A stretch of DNA of 64,000 bases from Pseudomonas helmanticensis (GCF_900182985.1 NZ_FXUY01000002.1:188501-252500); one strand, 5' to 3'. Positions 8,350-18,465 are shown, counted from the first letter of the stretch. The notes: a model not told the origin generated them from the sequence alone. Numbers and translations are program-made.

Positions 8350-9359
8350 TACTTGACGCCCCGTGCTTGTACCAGCTGTTCAGACAGTTGATGTACGGCC
8401 ATGGCGTACATCACGCTGCGGTTATAACGCGTGATCGCGTAGAAATTCTTCAGGCCCATCCAGTATTCAGGGCCGTTCTCGCCTTCGAGGCGAAATGCAG
8501 TCACCGGCATATCATCGCGCAGCGCATCATGACTTGACCAGCCCAGCGCCCGCAACTCTCCGACCGTCTTCGTCGGCTCGATGCCGGTGGTCAGGCCTTC
8601 GTCAACCTGATCGCCACGCACATCGGCGCGGCTGACCACTGGCTCACCGGCGACCCAGCCGTGACGCTTGAAGTAGCTCGCGACGCTGCCGATCGCATCG
8701 TCCGGGTTGTTCCATATATTGATGTGGCCGTCACCGTCGAAATCCACCGCATAGGCGCGAAAGCTGCTCGGCATGAACTGCGGCAAACCCATGGCCCCGG
8801 CGTACGAGCCTTTGAGGGTCAATGGATCGACCTGCTCTTCACGCGCCAGCAGCAGGAACTCACGCAGTTCCTTGCGGAAAAATTCGGCACGGGGAGGATA
8901 GTCGAAACCGAGCGTGGACAACGCATCGATCACCCGGTAATTACCGGTATTACGTCCGAAAAAGGTTTCAACGCCAATGATCGACACGATGACTTGTGCC
9001 GGTACGCCGTATTCCTGTTCGGCGCGAGCCAGCGTCGCCTCGTGCTGACGCCAGAAATCCACACCACGGGCAATGCGCGCATCGGTAATGAACATCGGGC
9101 GGTATTCTTTCCATTGCTTGACGCGCTCGGCGGGCCTGGAAATGGCGTCGAGAATCGCCTGCTTGCGCTGAGCCTCGCGGAACACCGCCATCAGTTGCTC
9201 ACCGGCGAAACCATAGTCGCGGGTCATTTCACCGACGAACTCGGCCACCTGAGGCGAGCCTTCGTATTCGCCGGCCAGCGCCTCCTGCATGCTGCCCAGG
9301 AGGCCCATCAGGCCTACCACTGGCGCGCATCGAGTCGCCCAGCCACGCATTACTTGCAT
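8349..9359 (-). CDS. mltB: Lytic murein transglycosylase B
   Basis: A family 3 lytic transglycosylase of 336 residues. The catalytic segment IIGVETFFGRNTGNYRVIDAL holds the expected Glu (VE-T-FFG), followed by GAMGLPQFMPSSFRAYAVDF and a TRYNRSVMYAM ending. The N-terminus has a hydrophobic signal (VVGLMGLLGSMQEALA) without an obvious lipobox, so it may be a soluble periplasmic form such as P. aeruginosa SltB1. Starts at 9395 or 9347 are possible; 9359 is favoured by a purine-rich GGTGAAGAG upstream. It lies between rodA and rlpA in the elongation cluster. Confidence 0.92.
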   Translation of the reverse strand: MQVMRGWATRCAPVVGLMGLLGSMQEALAGEYEGSPQVAEFVGEMTRDYGFAGEQLMAVFREAQRKQAILDAISRPAERVKQWKEYRPMFITDARIARGVDFWRQHEATLARAEQEYGVPAQVIVSIIGVETFFGRNTGNYRVIDALSTLGFDYPPRAEFFRKELREFLLLAREEQVDPLTLKGSYAGAMGLPQFMPSSFRAYAVDFDGDGHINIWNNPDDAIGSVASYFKRHGWVAGEPVVSRADVRGDQVDEGLTTGIEPTKTVGELRALGWSSHDALRDDMPVTAFRLEGENGPEYWMGLKNFYAITRYNRSVMYAMAVHQLSEQLVQARGVK

Positions 9360-9376
9360 TGAACTCTTCACCTTAT

Positions 9377-10519
9377 TCAAACCTGTGCGATCCACTTGCG
9401 ATGGGTATGGATCGACATCAAAACCCCAAACGCTGACAGCAGCGTCACCAGCGAAGTTCCTCCGTAGCTAATGAACGGCAACGGCACCCCTACGACCGGC
9501 AACAGGCCACTGACCATACCGATGTTGACGAAAACGTAAACAAAAAACGTCATGGTCAACGAACCGGCGAGCAATTTGCCGAACAGCGTTTGTGCCTGGG
9601 CGGTAATCACCAGCCCCCGGCCAATCAACAACAGATAGATCAATAGCAGCGCGCAGATGCCCACCAGGCCGAACTCTTCGCCGAGTACGGCAATGATGAA
9701 GTCGGTGTGGCTTTCCGGCAGGAAGTCCAGGTGCGACTGGGTGCCGAGCAGCCAGCCCTTGCCGAAGACACCGCCGGAACCGATCGCCGCTTTCGACTGG
9801 ATGATGTTCCAGCCGGTGCCCAGCGGATCGCTCTCAGGATCAAGGAATGTGAGGATTCGCTGCTTCTGGTAGTCGTGCATGATGAAAAACCACATCGCCA
9901 CCGACACCGGGATCGCCGCCGCCAGCACGCTGAGAATCCAGCGCCAGCGCAGCCCGCCCATGAACAGCACGAACGCACCGCCCGCGAGGATCAGCAGCGA
10001 AGTGCCGAGGTCCGGCTGACGCACGATCAGCACGAACGGCACGCCGATCAGCATCAGGCTGATGCCGACGTGCTTGAGCTGCGGCGGCAAGGTGCGTTTG
10101 GACAGATACCAGGCGATGGTCGCCGGCATCAGGATCTTCATGAACTCCGAGGGCTGGAAACGAATCACCCCGGGAATGTTGATCCAGCGTGTGGCGCCCA
10201 TGGCGTTGTGGCCCATGATGTCCACCACCATCAGCAACACCACACCGACCACATAACCGAGCGGCACCCAGCGCGCCATGAAACGCGGTTCGAGCTGGGC
10301 GATAACGATCATCGAGACCAGGCCGATACCAAACGATGTGGCCTGTTTGCCGAGCAGATCCCAGCTTTTGCCGCTCGCCGAATACAGCACGAACAGGCTG
10401 CCGGCGGCGAGGATCAGCAGCAGGATCAGCAACGGGCCATCGATATGCAGTCTTTGCAGCAACGTCGCACGGCGACGCATCACATCCTCACTGGAGAGCA
10501 TGCGATCAAAGTTATTCAT
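9377..10519 (-). CDS. rodA: Rod-shape peptidoglycan glycosyltransferase RodA
   Basis: A SEDS-family glycan polymerase that works with PBP2 in the elongasome. The 380-residue protein has about ten membrane segments, the SEDS signature VGVPLPFISYGGTS near the C-terminus, and GGVFGKGWLLGTQSHLDFLP with the essential Asp region. The start MNNFDRML at 10519 overlaps the last codons of mrdA by eight bases, indicating coupled synthesis of the two partners. Confidence 0.96.
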   Translation of the reverse strand: MNNFDRMLSSEDVMRRRATLLQRLHIDGPLLILLLILAAGSLFVLYSASGKSWDLLGKQATSFGIGLVSMIVIAQLEPRFMARWVPLGYVVGVVLLMVVDIMGHNAMGATRWINIPGVIRFQPSEFMKILMPATIAWYLSKRTLPPQLKHVGISLMLIGVPFVLIVRQPDLGTSLLILAGGAFVLFMGGLRWRWILSVLAAAIPVSVAMWFFIMHDYQKQRILTFLDPESDPLGTGWNIIQSKAAIGSGGVFGKGWLLGTQSHLDFLPESHTDFIIAVLGEEFGLVGICALLLIYLLLIGRGLVITAQAQTLFGKLLAGSLTMTFFVYVFVNIGMVSGLLPVVGVPLPFISYGGTSLVTLLSAFGVLMSIHTHRKWIAQV

Positions 10520-12407
10520 CACGGGCCGTAGCCTCCGCACTGATTGGGCTGGCGTATTCGGCCTTCAAACGTCCGTCCTGATCGAGCAGCCAGGCGTCCA
10601 TGACCTGACGCACGACGGGCGCAGCGACGCCGGAACCGGACTCACCGTTCTCGACCATCACCGAGACCACGATTCGCGGGTCATCGGCCGGGGCAAATCC
10701 AACGAACAAGGCGTGGTCGCGGTGGCGTTCCTGAACCTTGGAGCGGTCGTACTTCTCACCTTGCTTGATCGCGACGACCTGGGCGGTACCCGACTTGCCG
10801 GCGATGCGGTATTGCGCACCGATGGCGGCTTTGCGCGCGGTACCGCGAGCACCGTGCATCACCTGCTGCATGCCGTGGTTGACCTTGTTCCAGTCCGACG
10901 GATCGCGCAGGACAATGTCCGGCATCGGGTTTTCGTCAACCGGCTTCACCCCTTCGAGGGATTTCGCCAGGTGCGGACGGTTCCACACGCCTTTGTTGGC
11001 CACCAGTGCCGTGGCCTGGGCCAGTTGCAGCGGGGTCGATTGCATGTAGCCCTGGCCGATCCCGAGAATCAGCGTTTCACCCGGGAACCACGCCTGTTTG
11101 CGCGTCGCCCGCTTCCATTCGCGCGACGGCATCAGGCCTGGAGATTCTTCGAACATGTCCAGCGAGACCTTCTGGCCGATGCCGAACTTGTTCATGTACG
11201 TCGACAACCGATCAATGCCGAGCTTGTGCGCCAGGTCATAGAAGTAGGTGTCGTTGGAACGCATGATCGCCGTGTCGAGGTCGACAAAGCCGTCACCGGT
11301 GCGGTTCCAGTTGCGGTATTTGTGATCGTAGTTGGGCAGCATGTAGTAGCCCGGGTCGAACACCCGGCTCGAAGCCGTGACTACGCCGGAATCAAGACCG
11401 GCAATCGCCACCGCCGGTTTGATCGTCGAACCCGGCGGATACAGACCGCGCAATACGCGGTTGAACAGCGGTCGGTCGATCGAGTCGCGCAACTCGGCGT
11501 ACGCCTTGAAGCTGATGCCGGTAACGAACAGGTTCGGGTCGAAGCTCGGCTGACTGACCATCGCCAGCACTTCACCGGTCTTCGGATCGAGCGCAACCAC
11601 GGCGCCACGACGCCCGCCCAGTGCAGCCTCGGCGGCTTCCTGCAACTTGATGTCGAGGCTGAGGACGATGTCCTTGCCGGGAATCGGATCGGTGCGCTTG
11701 AGCACGCGCAAGACGCGGCCACGGGCGTTGGTCTCGACTTCTTCGTAACCGACCTGACCGTGCAATTCCGGCTCGTAGAAACGCTCGATACCGGTTTTGC
11801 CAATGTGATGGGTGCCGCTGTAGTTGACCGGATCGAGGCTCTTCAGCTCTTTCTCGTTGATCCGCCCCATGTAACCCACCGAGTGCGCAAAATGCGCGCC
11901 CTGCGGGTAGTGACGGACCAGCTGCGCGACCACTTCCACGCCGGGCAGGCGGAACTGGTTCACGGCGATGCGGGCGATCTGCTCTTCAGTCAGCTCGAAC
12001 AGGATCGGCACCGGCTCGAACGGCCGGCGGCCCTGACGCATGCGCTTCTCGAAAATCACCCGGTCCTCGGGCGTCAGCTCCAGCACTTCGACGATGACGT
12101 CGAGCACTTGCTGCCAGTCGCCGGAGCGCTCGCGGGTCATGCTCAGGCTGAAGCTTGGACGGTTGTCCGCCACCACCACGCCGTTGCGGTCGAAAATCAG
12201 CCCGCGCGTCGGCGGAATCGGCTGCACGTGGACGCGGTTGTTTTCCGACAGCGTCGAGTGGTACTCGTACTGGATCACCTGCAAGTAATACAGCCGCGCA
12301 ATCAACACGCCGATCAGCATCACGATCGCAATGGCCCCGAACACGACGCGGCTACGCACCAGGCGTGCGTCCTTTTCGTGGTCCTTGATGCGGATCGGCT
12401 GAGACAT
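10512..12407 (-). CDS. mrdA: Penicillin-binding protein 2 (elongation transpeptidase)
   Basis: A class B penicillin-binding protein (631 residues) that cross-links peptidoglycan during cell elongation with RodA. One N-terminal membrane helix (residues about 20-42) precedes the pedestal domain and the transpeptidase domain. Motifs are SxxK in PPGSTIKPAVA, SxN in MRSNDTYFYDLA, and KSGT in AGKSGTAQVV. The ATG at 12407 begins MSQPIRIKDHEKDA, as expected for the family. It follows rlmH by ten bases and overlaps rodA. Confidence 0.97.
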   Translation of the reverse strand: MSQPIRIKDHEKDARLVRSRVVFGAIAIVMLIGVLIARLYYLQVIQYEYHSTLSENNRVHVQPIPPTRGLIFDRNGVVVADNRPSFSLSMTRERSGDWQQVLDVIVEVLELTPEDRVIFEKRMRQGRRPFEPVPILFELTEEQIARIAVNQFRLPGVEVVAQLVRHYPQGAHFAHSVGYMGRINEKELKSLDPVNYSGTHHIGKTGIERFYEPELHGQVGYEEVETNARGRVLRVLKRTDPIPGKDIVLSLDIKLQEAAEAALGGRRGAVVALDPKTGEVLAMVSQPSFDPNLFVTGISFKAYAELRDSIDRPLFNRVLRGLYPPGSTIKPAVAIAGLDSGVVTASSRVFDPGYYMLPNYDHKYRNWNRTGDGFVDLDTAIMRSNDTYFYDLAHKLGIDRLSTYMNKFGIGQKVSLDMFEESPGLMPSREWKRATRKQAWFPGETLILGIGQGYMQSTPLQLAQATALVANKGVWNRPHLAKSLEGVKPVDENPMPDIVLRDPSDWNKVNHGMQQVMHGARGTARKAAIGAQYRIAGKSGTAQVVAIKQGEKYDRSKVQERHRDHALFVGFAPADDPRIVVSVMVENGESGSGVAAPVVRQVMDAWLLDQDGRLKAEYASPISAEATARDE

Positions 12408-12417
12408 GAGGGCAGGA

Positions 12418-12885
12418 TTACTTGTGGTAAGGGTGACCGGACAACACGGTCCAGGCACGATACAACTGTTCGCCGATGAGGATCCGCACCAACGGGTGCG
12501 GCAACGTCAGCGGCGACAACGACCAGCGCTGATCGGCGCGGGCGCAGACTTCCGGCGCCAGCCCTTCCGGGCCACCGACCATGAAATTGACCGTGCGCGA
12601 ATCCAGCCGCCAACGGTCGAGTTCGACCGCCAGTTGCTCGGTGCTCCAGGGCTTGCCGTGGACTTCCAGCGTGACGATCCGCTCGTTCGGCCCGACCTTG
12701 GCCAGCATGGCTTCGCCTTCCTGGCGGATGAAACGGGCCACGTCGGCATTCTTGCCACGGGTATTGAGCGGAATTTCCACCAGTTCCAGCGCCAGCTCGG
12801 ACGGAAGACGCTTGGCATATTCATGCCAGCCTTCTTCCACCCACTTGGGCATGCGTGAACCGACGGCGATCAGGCGCAGTCGCAC
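12418..12885 (-). CDS. rlmH: 23S rRNA pseudouridine-1915 N3-methyltransferase
   Basis: RlmH is a SPOUT methyltransferase that methylates pseudouridine 1915 in helix 69 of 23S rRNA on assembled 70S ribosomes. The 155-residue length is exactly typical. The C-terminal knot contains [13 protein letters not shown] (SAM-binding loop) and [23 protein letters not shown]. The gene is nine bases downstream of rsfS, another 50S-associated factor, in the conserved rsfS-rlmH-mrdA order. Confidence 0.97.
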   Translation of the reverse strand: MRLRLIAVGSRMPKWVEEGWHEYAKRLPSELALELVEIPLNTRGKNADVARFIRQEGEAMLAKVGPNERIVTLEVHGKPWSTEQLAVELDRWRLDSRTVNFMVGGPEGLAPEVCARADQRWSLSPLTLPHPLVRILIGEQLYRAWTVLSGHPYHK

Positions 12886-12894
12886 AGCAATCCC

Positions 12895-13389
12895 TTACAG
12901 CTGGTCTTTGTTGAGCTTGGTGAAATGCTCGTGGGTGTTTTCCGGGCTGTGGTGCTTGGCGTCGGCCGCACGGCTTTGCTCGGCACCGGCCCACAGGCGT
13001 TCCAGGTCATAGAACTGACGTGCCGAGGCAGTCATCATGTGCACGATCACCAGGTCCAGGTCCAACAGCACCCAGTCGCTGTCGCCCTTGCCTTCTTCGC
13101 CCAGCGGCTTGGCGCCCTGCTTTTTGACTTCTTCGCGAACCTTGTCGAGCATCGCGTTGATCTGGCGGTTGGAAGTACCGGTGGCGATGATCATGTAGTC
13201 CGTGATGCTCTGCTTGTCGCGAACATCGATGATCTGGATGTCTTGTGCCTTGACGTCTTCCAGGGCAGCTACGGCCAGCTTGACCAGTTCGTCGCCCTTC
13301 AGCGGCTCATTGGTATTGACCGGCTCTGGCAGCGGAGCGCTCTTGAATGTGCCTTTGCGTTTTACTTTCGGTAGGTCTTTGTCAGTCAT
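12895..13389 (-). CDS. rsfS: Ribosome silencing factor RsfS
   Basis: RsfS binds ribosomal protein uL14 on the 50S subunit and blocks joining with 30S under starvation. Residues from about 35 onward form the conserved Iojap domain: VAALEDVKAQDIQIIDV, then ATGTSNRQINAM and DWVLLDLDLVIVHMM. The start at 13389 gives a basic N-terminal extension (KVKRKGTFKSAP); many relatives begin near NEPLKGDELVK, so a later start cannot be excluded. Confidence 0.95.
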   Translation of the reverse strand: MTDKDLPKVKRKGTFKSAPLPEPVNTNEPLKGDELVKLAVAALEDVKAQDIQIIDVRDKQSITDYMIIATGTSNRQINAMLDKVREEVKKQGAKPLGEEGKGDSDWVLLDLDLVIVHMMTASARQFYDLERLWAGAEQSRAADAKHHSPENTHEHFTKLNKDQL

Positions 13390-13461
13390 ATAAAACTCGT
13401 TTTGCTCATATATTCGGCGGCTTGGCGACACGTGGATTCGTATCAGTGAAGCACGCCTTGT

Positions 13462-14184
13462 TCAGTTCGACGCACGGTAAAGACCGTGCGCATCGATGTA
13501 GGCCAGGACCGCGTCGGGCACCAGGAAACGTACCGACTTACCGCTGGCCAGCAGTTGACGGATCTGGGTGGCGGAAACCGCGAGCGGTGTCTGCCAGACG
13601 AATGCAATCTGTCCGCTCGGCCCTTTCAGGGCCAGCGGGTCGCTCACCGAACGCGCTGCCAGCAGGTTGCGCAAGGCATCCGGCGGTTCGCTGTCGGCGT
13701 CCGGGCGCTGTAGCACCAGGATGTGGCAATGCTGGAGCAACTCTTCCCAGCGATGCCAAGTGGGCAGGCCGCAAAATGCGTCCCAGCCCAAAAGCAGAAA
13801 AACCTGGGTCTCGGCGGCCATTTCGGCACGCATCAACTCCAGGGTATCAATGGTGTAGGACGGTTTGTCCCGCTGCAATTCGCGGGCGTCCACCACCAGC
13901 GGCGGCACTCCGGCCACCGCGCACTCGACCATCGCCAGGCGGTCCTGCGCCGACACTTGCGGCGTGTTGCGATGCGGCGGCCGCGCGCTTGGCGTCAGGC
14001 GTAACTCATCGAGCGCCAGCGCTTCGGCAACTTCCAGGCCACCGCGCAAATGGCCGATGTGCACAGGGTCGAACGTGCCGCCCAGCACGCCAATGCGGCG
14101 TGGACGGGACTCGCTGCCGGCTTGCGGCGCTGTCAGGTCGAGGTCGGTCAAGTCAGACCGTCGCCTGGCCGCGCAACTGACCAT
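13462..14184 (-). CDS. nadD: Nicotinate-nucleotide adenylyltransferase
   Basis: NadD adenylates nicotinate mononucleotide in NAD synthesis. The nucleotidyltransferase signature [17 protein letters not shown] lies near residues 32-48, and the late [20 protein letters not shown] contains the second ATP-binding motif. The start is uncertain: the ATG at 14184 overlaps the proA 3' end by 32 bases and adds about 30 residues before the conserved core, while P. aeruginosa NadD starts only a few residues before it. A shorter product from an alternative start codon is possible. Confidence 0.93.
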   Translation of the reverse strand: MVSCAARRRSDLTDLDLTAPQAGSESRPRRIGVLGGTFDPVHIGHLRGGLEVAEALALDELRLTPSARPPHRNTPQVSAQDRLAMVECAVAGVPPLVVDARELQRDKPSYTIDTLELMRAEMAAETQVFLLLGWDAFCGLPTWHRWEELLQHCHILVLQRPDADSEPPDALRNLLAARSVSDPLALKGPSGQIAFVWQTPLAVSATQIRQLLASGKSVRFLVPDAVLAYIDAHGLYRASN

Positions 14185-15424
14185 CACCGACCACGATGTA
14201 CTTCTCGCAGGTCAGTCCTTCGAGGCCCACCGGGCCACGGGCGTGCAGCTTATCAGTAGAAATGCCGATCTCGGCACCCAATCCGTATTCAAATCCATCG
14301 GCAAAGCACGTCGGGGTGTTGATCATCACCGACGCCGAGTCGACTTCCGCGACAAAACGACGGGTGTCGGCGAGGTTTTCGCTGACGATCGAGTCGGTGT
14401 GATGGGAGCCGTAATGGTTGATGTGTTCGATGGCCTGATCCAGACCGTCGACCACACGGATCGACAGGACCGGCGCCAGATACTCGGTGTTCCAGTCGTC
14501 TTCGCTGGCGGCAACCGCGTCGATGATCGCCCGGGTGCGCTCGCAGCCACGCAGCTCGACGCCTTTTTCGCGGAACTGGGCCGCCATCGACGGCAGGAAA
14601 TCCTTGGCAACAGTCTGGTCAACCAGCAGCGTTTCCATCGCACCGCAGATACCGTAGCGATAGGTCTTGGCATTGAAGGCGATGCGCTGGGCTTTCGGCA
14701 GATCGGCATGGGCACTGACGTAAACGTGGCAGATGCCGTCCAGATGCTTGATCACCGGCACGCGGGCATCACGGCTGATACGTTCGATCAGGCCACGGCC
14801 ACCGCGCGGCACGATCACGTCGACGTACTCGGGCATGGTGATCATCGCGCCGACAGCCGCACGATCGGTGGTTTCGACCACTTGCACCACGGCGGCGGGC
14901 AATTCGGCCTCGGCCAGACCGCGCTGAATGCACGTGGCAATGGCACGGTTGGAGTGAATCGCCTCGGAGCCACCGCGCAGGATGGTCGCGTTGCCGGACT
15001 TCAGGCACAGGCTGGCGGCATCGATGGTCACGTTGGGACGGGATTCGTAGATGATCCCGATCACGCCCAGCGGCACCCGCATCTTGCCGACCTGAATGCC
15101 CGACGGACGGAAACTCATGTCACGGATCGCGCCGACCGGGTCCGGCAGCGCAGCCACCTGACGCAGACCGACGATCATGCCGTCGATGCGCGCCGGGGTC
15201 AGTTCCAGACGTTCCAGCAAAGCGGGCTCGAGACCATTGGCGCGGCCGGCGGCCAGATCCTGTTCATTGGCTGCAGCAAGCTCGGCGCGCGCGGCGTCCA
15301 GGGCATTGGCAGCAGCCTGCAAGGCGCGGTTTTTCTGCGCGGTGCTGGCACGGCCGATGACCCGGGAGGCTTCGCGGGCGGCGCGACCCAATCGGGTCAT
15401 GTAGTCAAGAACGGACTCAGTCAT
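14153..15424 (-). CDS. proA: Glutamate-5-semialdehyde dehydrogenase (gamma-glutamyl phosphate reductase)
   Basis: ProA reduces gamma-glutamyl phosphate with NADPH in proline biosynthesis. The 423-residue protein has the usual length and shows [33 protein letters not shown] and the catalytic Cys region [17 protein letters not shown]. The start MTESVLDYM at 15424 is preceded by an intergenic promoter region shared with the divergent DNA glycosylase gene. It is the first gene of the minus-strand run that continues through nadD to lipA. Confidence 0.97.
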   Translation of the reverse strand: MTESVLDYMTRLGRAAREASRVIGRASTAQKNRALQAAANALDAARAELAAANEQDLAAGRANGLEPALLERLELTPARIDGMIVGLRQVAALPDPVGAIRDMSFRPSGIQVGKMRVPLGVIGIIYESRPNVTIDAASLCLKSGNATILRGGSEAIHSNRAIATCIQRGLAEAELPAAVVQVVETTDRAAVGAMITMPEYVDVIVPRGGRGLIERISRDARVPVIKHLDGICHVYVSAHADLPKAQRIAFNAKTYRYGICGAMETLLVDQTVAKDFLPSMAAQFREKGVELRGCERTRAIIDAVAASEDDWNTEYLAPVLSIRVVDGLDQAIEHINHYGSHHTDSIVSENLADTRRFVAEVDSASVMINTPTCFADGFEYGLGAEIGISTDKLHARGPVGLEGLTCEKYIVVGDGQLRGQATV

Positions 15425-15601
15425 GGTCTGCTGGGGTCTTGGCAAAGAGGAAAGCGGCAGATTATAGCTGTCGCGTCCCGGGACTAACAGCGGTGACGGG
15501 CGGATGGTCAAAATGAACCGCGAATCGCCGACGTTCAGGCGTAATTAAGCTGCGGATTGTTATCATCACGATCTCTTCAGCCTGGATAAACCTTGCCTGC
15601 C

Positions 15602-16297
15602 ATGTCCAACCTGACCGTTCGCTCCCACGCCGAGCGCCTGCCGCTGGGGCTCCCGGACGCTTTTTTTGACCGTGACGCCCAAGTGCTGGCCAAGGAATTG
15701 CTCGGCAAAGTCATCCGTCATCGCGTCGGCGACCTCTGGCTCAGCGCGCGGATCATCGAAACCGAAGCGTATTACTGCGCGGAAAAAGGCAGCCACGCGT
15801 CTCTTGGCTACACAGAAAAGCGTAAGGCTTTGTTTCTTGATGGCGGCCACATCTATATGTATTACGCCCGTGGCGGCGATTCGCTGAACTTCAGCGCGCA
15901 GGGCCCGGGCAACGCGGTATTGATCAAATCCGCCTATCCATGGGTCGATGAAATCAGTGGCCCGGCGAGTCTGGCGCAGATGCTGCTGAACAATCCCGAT
16001 GCGCAGGGCCGTGCGCGACCGTCGCAAAAGCTCTGCGGTGGGCAGACTTTGTTGTGCAAGGCGCTGGGGTTGAAAGTACCGGTGTGGGATGCCAAGCGTT
16101 TCGATCATGAAGTGCTTCTGGTAGAAGATACCGGGCCTGCGCCTGCACACATTATCCAGACCACCCGTTTGGGCATTCCCCACGGCCGTGACGAACACTT
16201 GATGTACCGCTTCGTCGACGCAGCCTATGCGCAATGGTGCACACGGAACCCGCTGCGACGCGGCCAGGTCGAAGGCCGCGACTATTTCCTGCTGTAA
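15602..16297 (+). CDS. DNA-3-methyladenine glycosylase (AAG/MPG family)
   Basis: This 231-residue protein belongs to the alkyladenine glycosylase family, which excises alkylated and deaminated purines in base-excision repair. Recognisable segments are LGKVIRHRVGDLW, the active-site region ARIIETEAYYCAEKGSHAS, HIYMYYARGGDSLNF and the late GGQTLLCKALGLKVP. The ATG at 15602 is preferred to a TTG three codons upstream. The gene diverges from proA and ends just before a REPIN, so it is probably monocistronic. P. aeruginosa has an equivalent gene in the same place. Confidence 0.9.
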   Translation: MSNLTVRSHAERLPLGLPDAFFDRDAQVLAKELLGKVIRHRVGDLWLSARIIETEAYYCAEKGSHASLGYTEKRKALFLDGGHIYMYYARGGDSLNFSAQGPGNAVLIKSAYPWVDEISGPASLAQMLLNNPDAQGRARPSQKLCGGQTLLCKALGLKVPVWDAKRFDHEVLLVEDTGPAPAHIIQTTRLGIPHGRDEHLMYRFVDAAYAQWCTRNPLRRGQVEGRDYFLL

Positions 16298-16308
16298 ACA
16301 CAAACCCA

Positions 16309-16392
16309 TGTAGGAGCTGCCGAAGGCTGCGATCTTTTGATCTTGTTTTAAGTATCAGGATCAAAAGATCGCAGCCTTCGGCAGCTCCTACA
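16309..16392. repeat. REPIN, class A
   Basis: Arms TGTAGGAGCTGCCGAAGGCTGCGATCT and their reverse complement enclose a loop of about 20 nt between the glycosylase gene and the DedA-PAP2 gene. Confidence 0.95.
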
Positions 16393-16424
16393 CGGGGGCC
16401 ATTAATGATTTGGAGTTTTTTGGT

Positions 16425-17741
16425 ATGGGCCCATGGCTCGATAGCGTGACCGGCTGGCTGGCAGCCAACCCGCAGTGGCTTGCCGCAGCGGTATTCATTG
16501 TCGCCTGCGTGGAATGCCTGGCGATTGCCGGTTTGATCGTGCCCGGCACGGTGTTGTTGTTTGCCATCGCGGTGCTCGCCGGCAGCGGCGCACTGTCGCT
16601 GAGTGAAACCTTGCTGCTGGGTTTCCTTGGCGGGATTCTCGGCGATCTGATCTCGTATTTCCTCGGTCGCCACTTCCACCAGAACATCCGCCGTCTGCCG
16701 GGGCTGCGTCATCATCCGGAATGGATGGCCGGTGCCGAGAGCTACTTCCAGCGTTATGGCATCGCCAGTCTGCTGGTCGGGCGGTTTATTGGCCCGTTGC
16801 GGCCGATGCTGCCGATGGTCGCCGGCATGTGCGACATGCCCTTCCCGCGTTTCGCCGCCGTCAGCCTGCTGGCCGCTGCTGGCTGGAGCGTCGCGTACCT
16901 GTTGCCGGGCTGGGCCACTGGCGCGGCGATTCGCCTGCCATTGCCGGAAGGTTTCTGGCTGCAAGCCGGGATTGTCGCGGCCAGTATTGCCGTGATGGTC
17001 GGCCTCAGCGTCAACAGCAGCCTGCGCCGCCACCGTCGCGCGACAATCTGGATCAGCAGCATGAGCCTGTTGATCCTGATCGGCCTGTTCATCGGCTATC
17101 CATACCTGACAGCACTCGACCAAGGCGTGATGACGCTGGTGCAGGAACATCGCCAACCGATGCTCGATGAGATCGCGGTGACGTTCACCCTGATCGGCGA
17201 ATTCCGCAACATGCTGATGTTCAGCGCCCTGCTCACTGGCCTGTTGTTGCTGTGCCGGCAATGGCGCCAGGCAATTTTCGCCGGTGGCGTGTTGCTGTGC
17301 ACAGCATTGCTCAACACCGGCACAAAGATGTTTTTCGCCCGGGTGCGCCCGGAAGTGCTGAGTGACCCACTGACCAGTTACAGCATGCCGAGTGGTCACG
17401 CTTCGGGTTCGTTTGCGCTGTTTCTGGTACTCGCGGTACTCGCCGGCCGTGGGCAACCGCCGCGCATGCGCCTGACCTGGCTGCTGCTCGGGTGCATTCC
17501 GGCGCTGTCGATTGCCTTGTCGCGGGTTTATCTCGGGGCGCACTGGCCGACGGATGTTCTGGCGGGGGCGATGCTGGCGACGTGCGTGTGTGCGGCGGGC
17601 TTGTGGCTGAGCCAGCGCAAGGCGCCGCTGAATGCGATGCCGGTCAGGGTCTGGTGGCTGGTTTTGCCGGCGTTGGTGGTGTTGTTCAGTTTGTTTGTGT
17701 TTAGGCATTTGCCGGGGACGATGTTGCGTTACGCCTATTGA
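16425..17741 (+). CDS. DedA (VTT) - PAP2 phosphatase fusion membrane protein
   Basis: The 438-residue protein joins two membrane modules. Residues about 1-190 are a DedA/VTT domain: GLIVPGTVLLFAIAVLAGSG, GGILGDLISYFLGRHF and GRFIGPLRPMLPMVAGMC. Residues about 230-420 are a PAP2 acid phosphatase with the three motifs KMFFARVRP, MPSGHASGS and SRVYLGAHWPTD. DedA proteins are implicated in undecaprenyl-phosphate or phospholipid translocation, and PAP2 enzymes dephosphorylate lipid pyrophosphates, so a coupled lipid-carrier recycling role is a reasonable inference. TGGAG lies nine bases before the ATG at 16425. Confidence 0.9.
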   Translation: MGPWLDSVTGWLAANPQWLAAAVFIVACVECLAIAGLIVPGTVLLFAIAVLAGSGALSLSETLLLGFLGGILGDLISYFLGRHFHQNIRRLPGLRHHPEWMAGAESYFQRYGIASLLVGRFIGPLRPMLPMVAGMCDMPFPRFAAVSLLAAAGWSVAYLLPGWATGAAIRLPLPEGFWLQAGIVAASIAVMVGLSVNSSLRRHRRATIWISSMSLLILIGLFIGYPYLTALDQGVMTLVQEHRQPMLDEIAVTFTLIGEFRNMLMFSALLTGLLLLCRQWRQAIFAGGVLLCTALLNTGTKMFFARVRPEVLSDPLTSYSMPSGHASGSFALFLVLAVLAGRGQPPRMRLTWLLLGCIPALSIALSRVYLGAHWPTDVLAGAMLATCVCAAGLWLSQRKAPLNAMPVRVWWLVLPALVVLFSLFVFRHLPGTMLRYAY

Positions 17742-17742
17742 A

Positions 17743-17858
17743 GATCAACAGATCGCAGCCTGCGGCAGCTCCTACATGGGATTCCATTTCACGCCCGACA
17801 CATCGCGCGCATGTGGAATCAAATCGTGTAGGAGCTGCCGCAGGCTGCGATCTTTTAC
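17743..17858. repeat. REPIN, class A, long loop
   Basis: Arms with the CCTGCGGCAG core are separated by about 60 nt. The loop has its own inner pairing (GATTCCA with TGGAATC). It lies between convergent genes. Confidence 0.93.
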
Positions 17859-17864
17859 GATGTT

Positions 17865-18455
17865 TCAGGCAAACAGTTCGCCCTGCAACTCATCAAGCAG
17901 CGCCTGGATCGCATCCAGTCGCTGCTGCGGATCGTCGAGTTGCAGCAGGTCGATCTTGTCTTCCTCGGCGAACGGCAACAGATACGCCAGCTGATTGGCC
18001 AGCGACTGCTGACCGAGCGCTTCGGTGCCCATGTTCAAAGCTTCGACCATCGGGTGTTCCGCCAGCGCCCTGAGCAGCGCCACCAGATCGGCGTCTTCAT
18101 CCTGCAACGGTTGCTCGGGATCGTCATCCAGCCACTCGACCTCGGCGAGGATCAGCTGATCGCGCTGCACTTCAGTGCGCAACACACTGAAGCGGCGACC
18201 GCCCTGCACGCGAATCCCCAGCAACCCGTTGTCCTGCTGCTGGAAGTCGGTGATGCGTGCTTCGCAACCGACCAGCGCATAGCCTTCCGGCGCGAGGCCG
18301 ACTTCGCTGCCTTCCAGGATGCACACCACGCCAAAACCGCCGCCCTGCTTCATGCAGCGGCCGATCATGTCGAGGTAGCGCGCCTCGAAGATCTGCAAGT
18401 CGAGGTTGCAGCCGGGAAACAGCACTGTGTTCAGCGGGAAAAGCGGCAGACTCAT
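17865..18455 (-). CDS. LON peptidase substrate-binding domain protein
   Basis: This 196-residue protein consists of the Lon N-terminal (LAN) domain alone, with no ATPase or protease part. The N-terminus reads LPLFPLNTVLFPGCNLDLQI followed by FEARYLDMIGRCM, which is diagnostic. The function of stand-alone LON-domain proteins is not settled; substrate or partner binding is assumed. AAGGA seven bases before the ATG at 18455 favours that start over the one two codons upstream. It lies ten bases downstream of lrgB on the same strand. Confidence 0.9.
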   Translation of the reverse strand: MSLPLFPLNTVLFPGCNLDLQIFEARYLDMIGRCMKQGGGFGVVCILEGSEVGLAPEGYALVGCEARITDFQQQDNGLLGIRVQGGRRFSVLRTEVQRDQLILAEVEWLDDDPEQPLQDEDADLVALLRALAEHPMVEALNMGTEALGQQSLANQLAYLLPFAEEDKIDLLQLDDPQQRLDAIQALLDELQGELFA

Positions 18456-18465
18456 AGACATTTCC

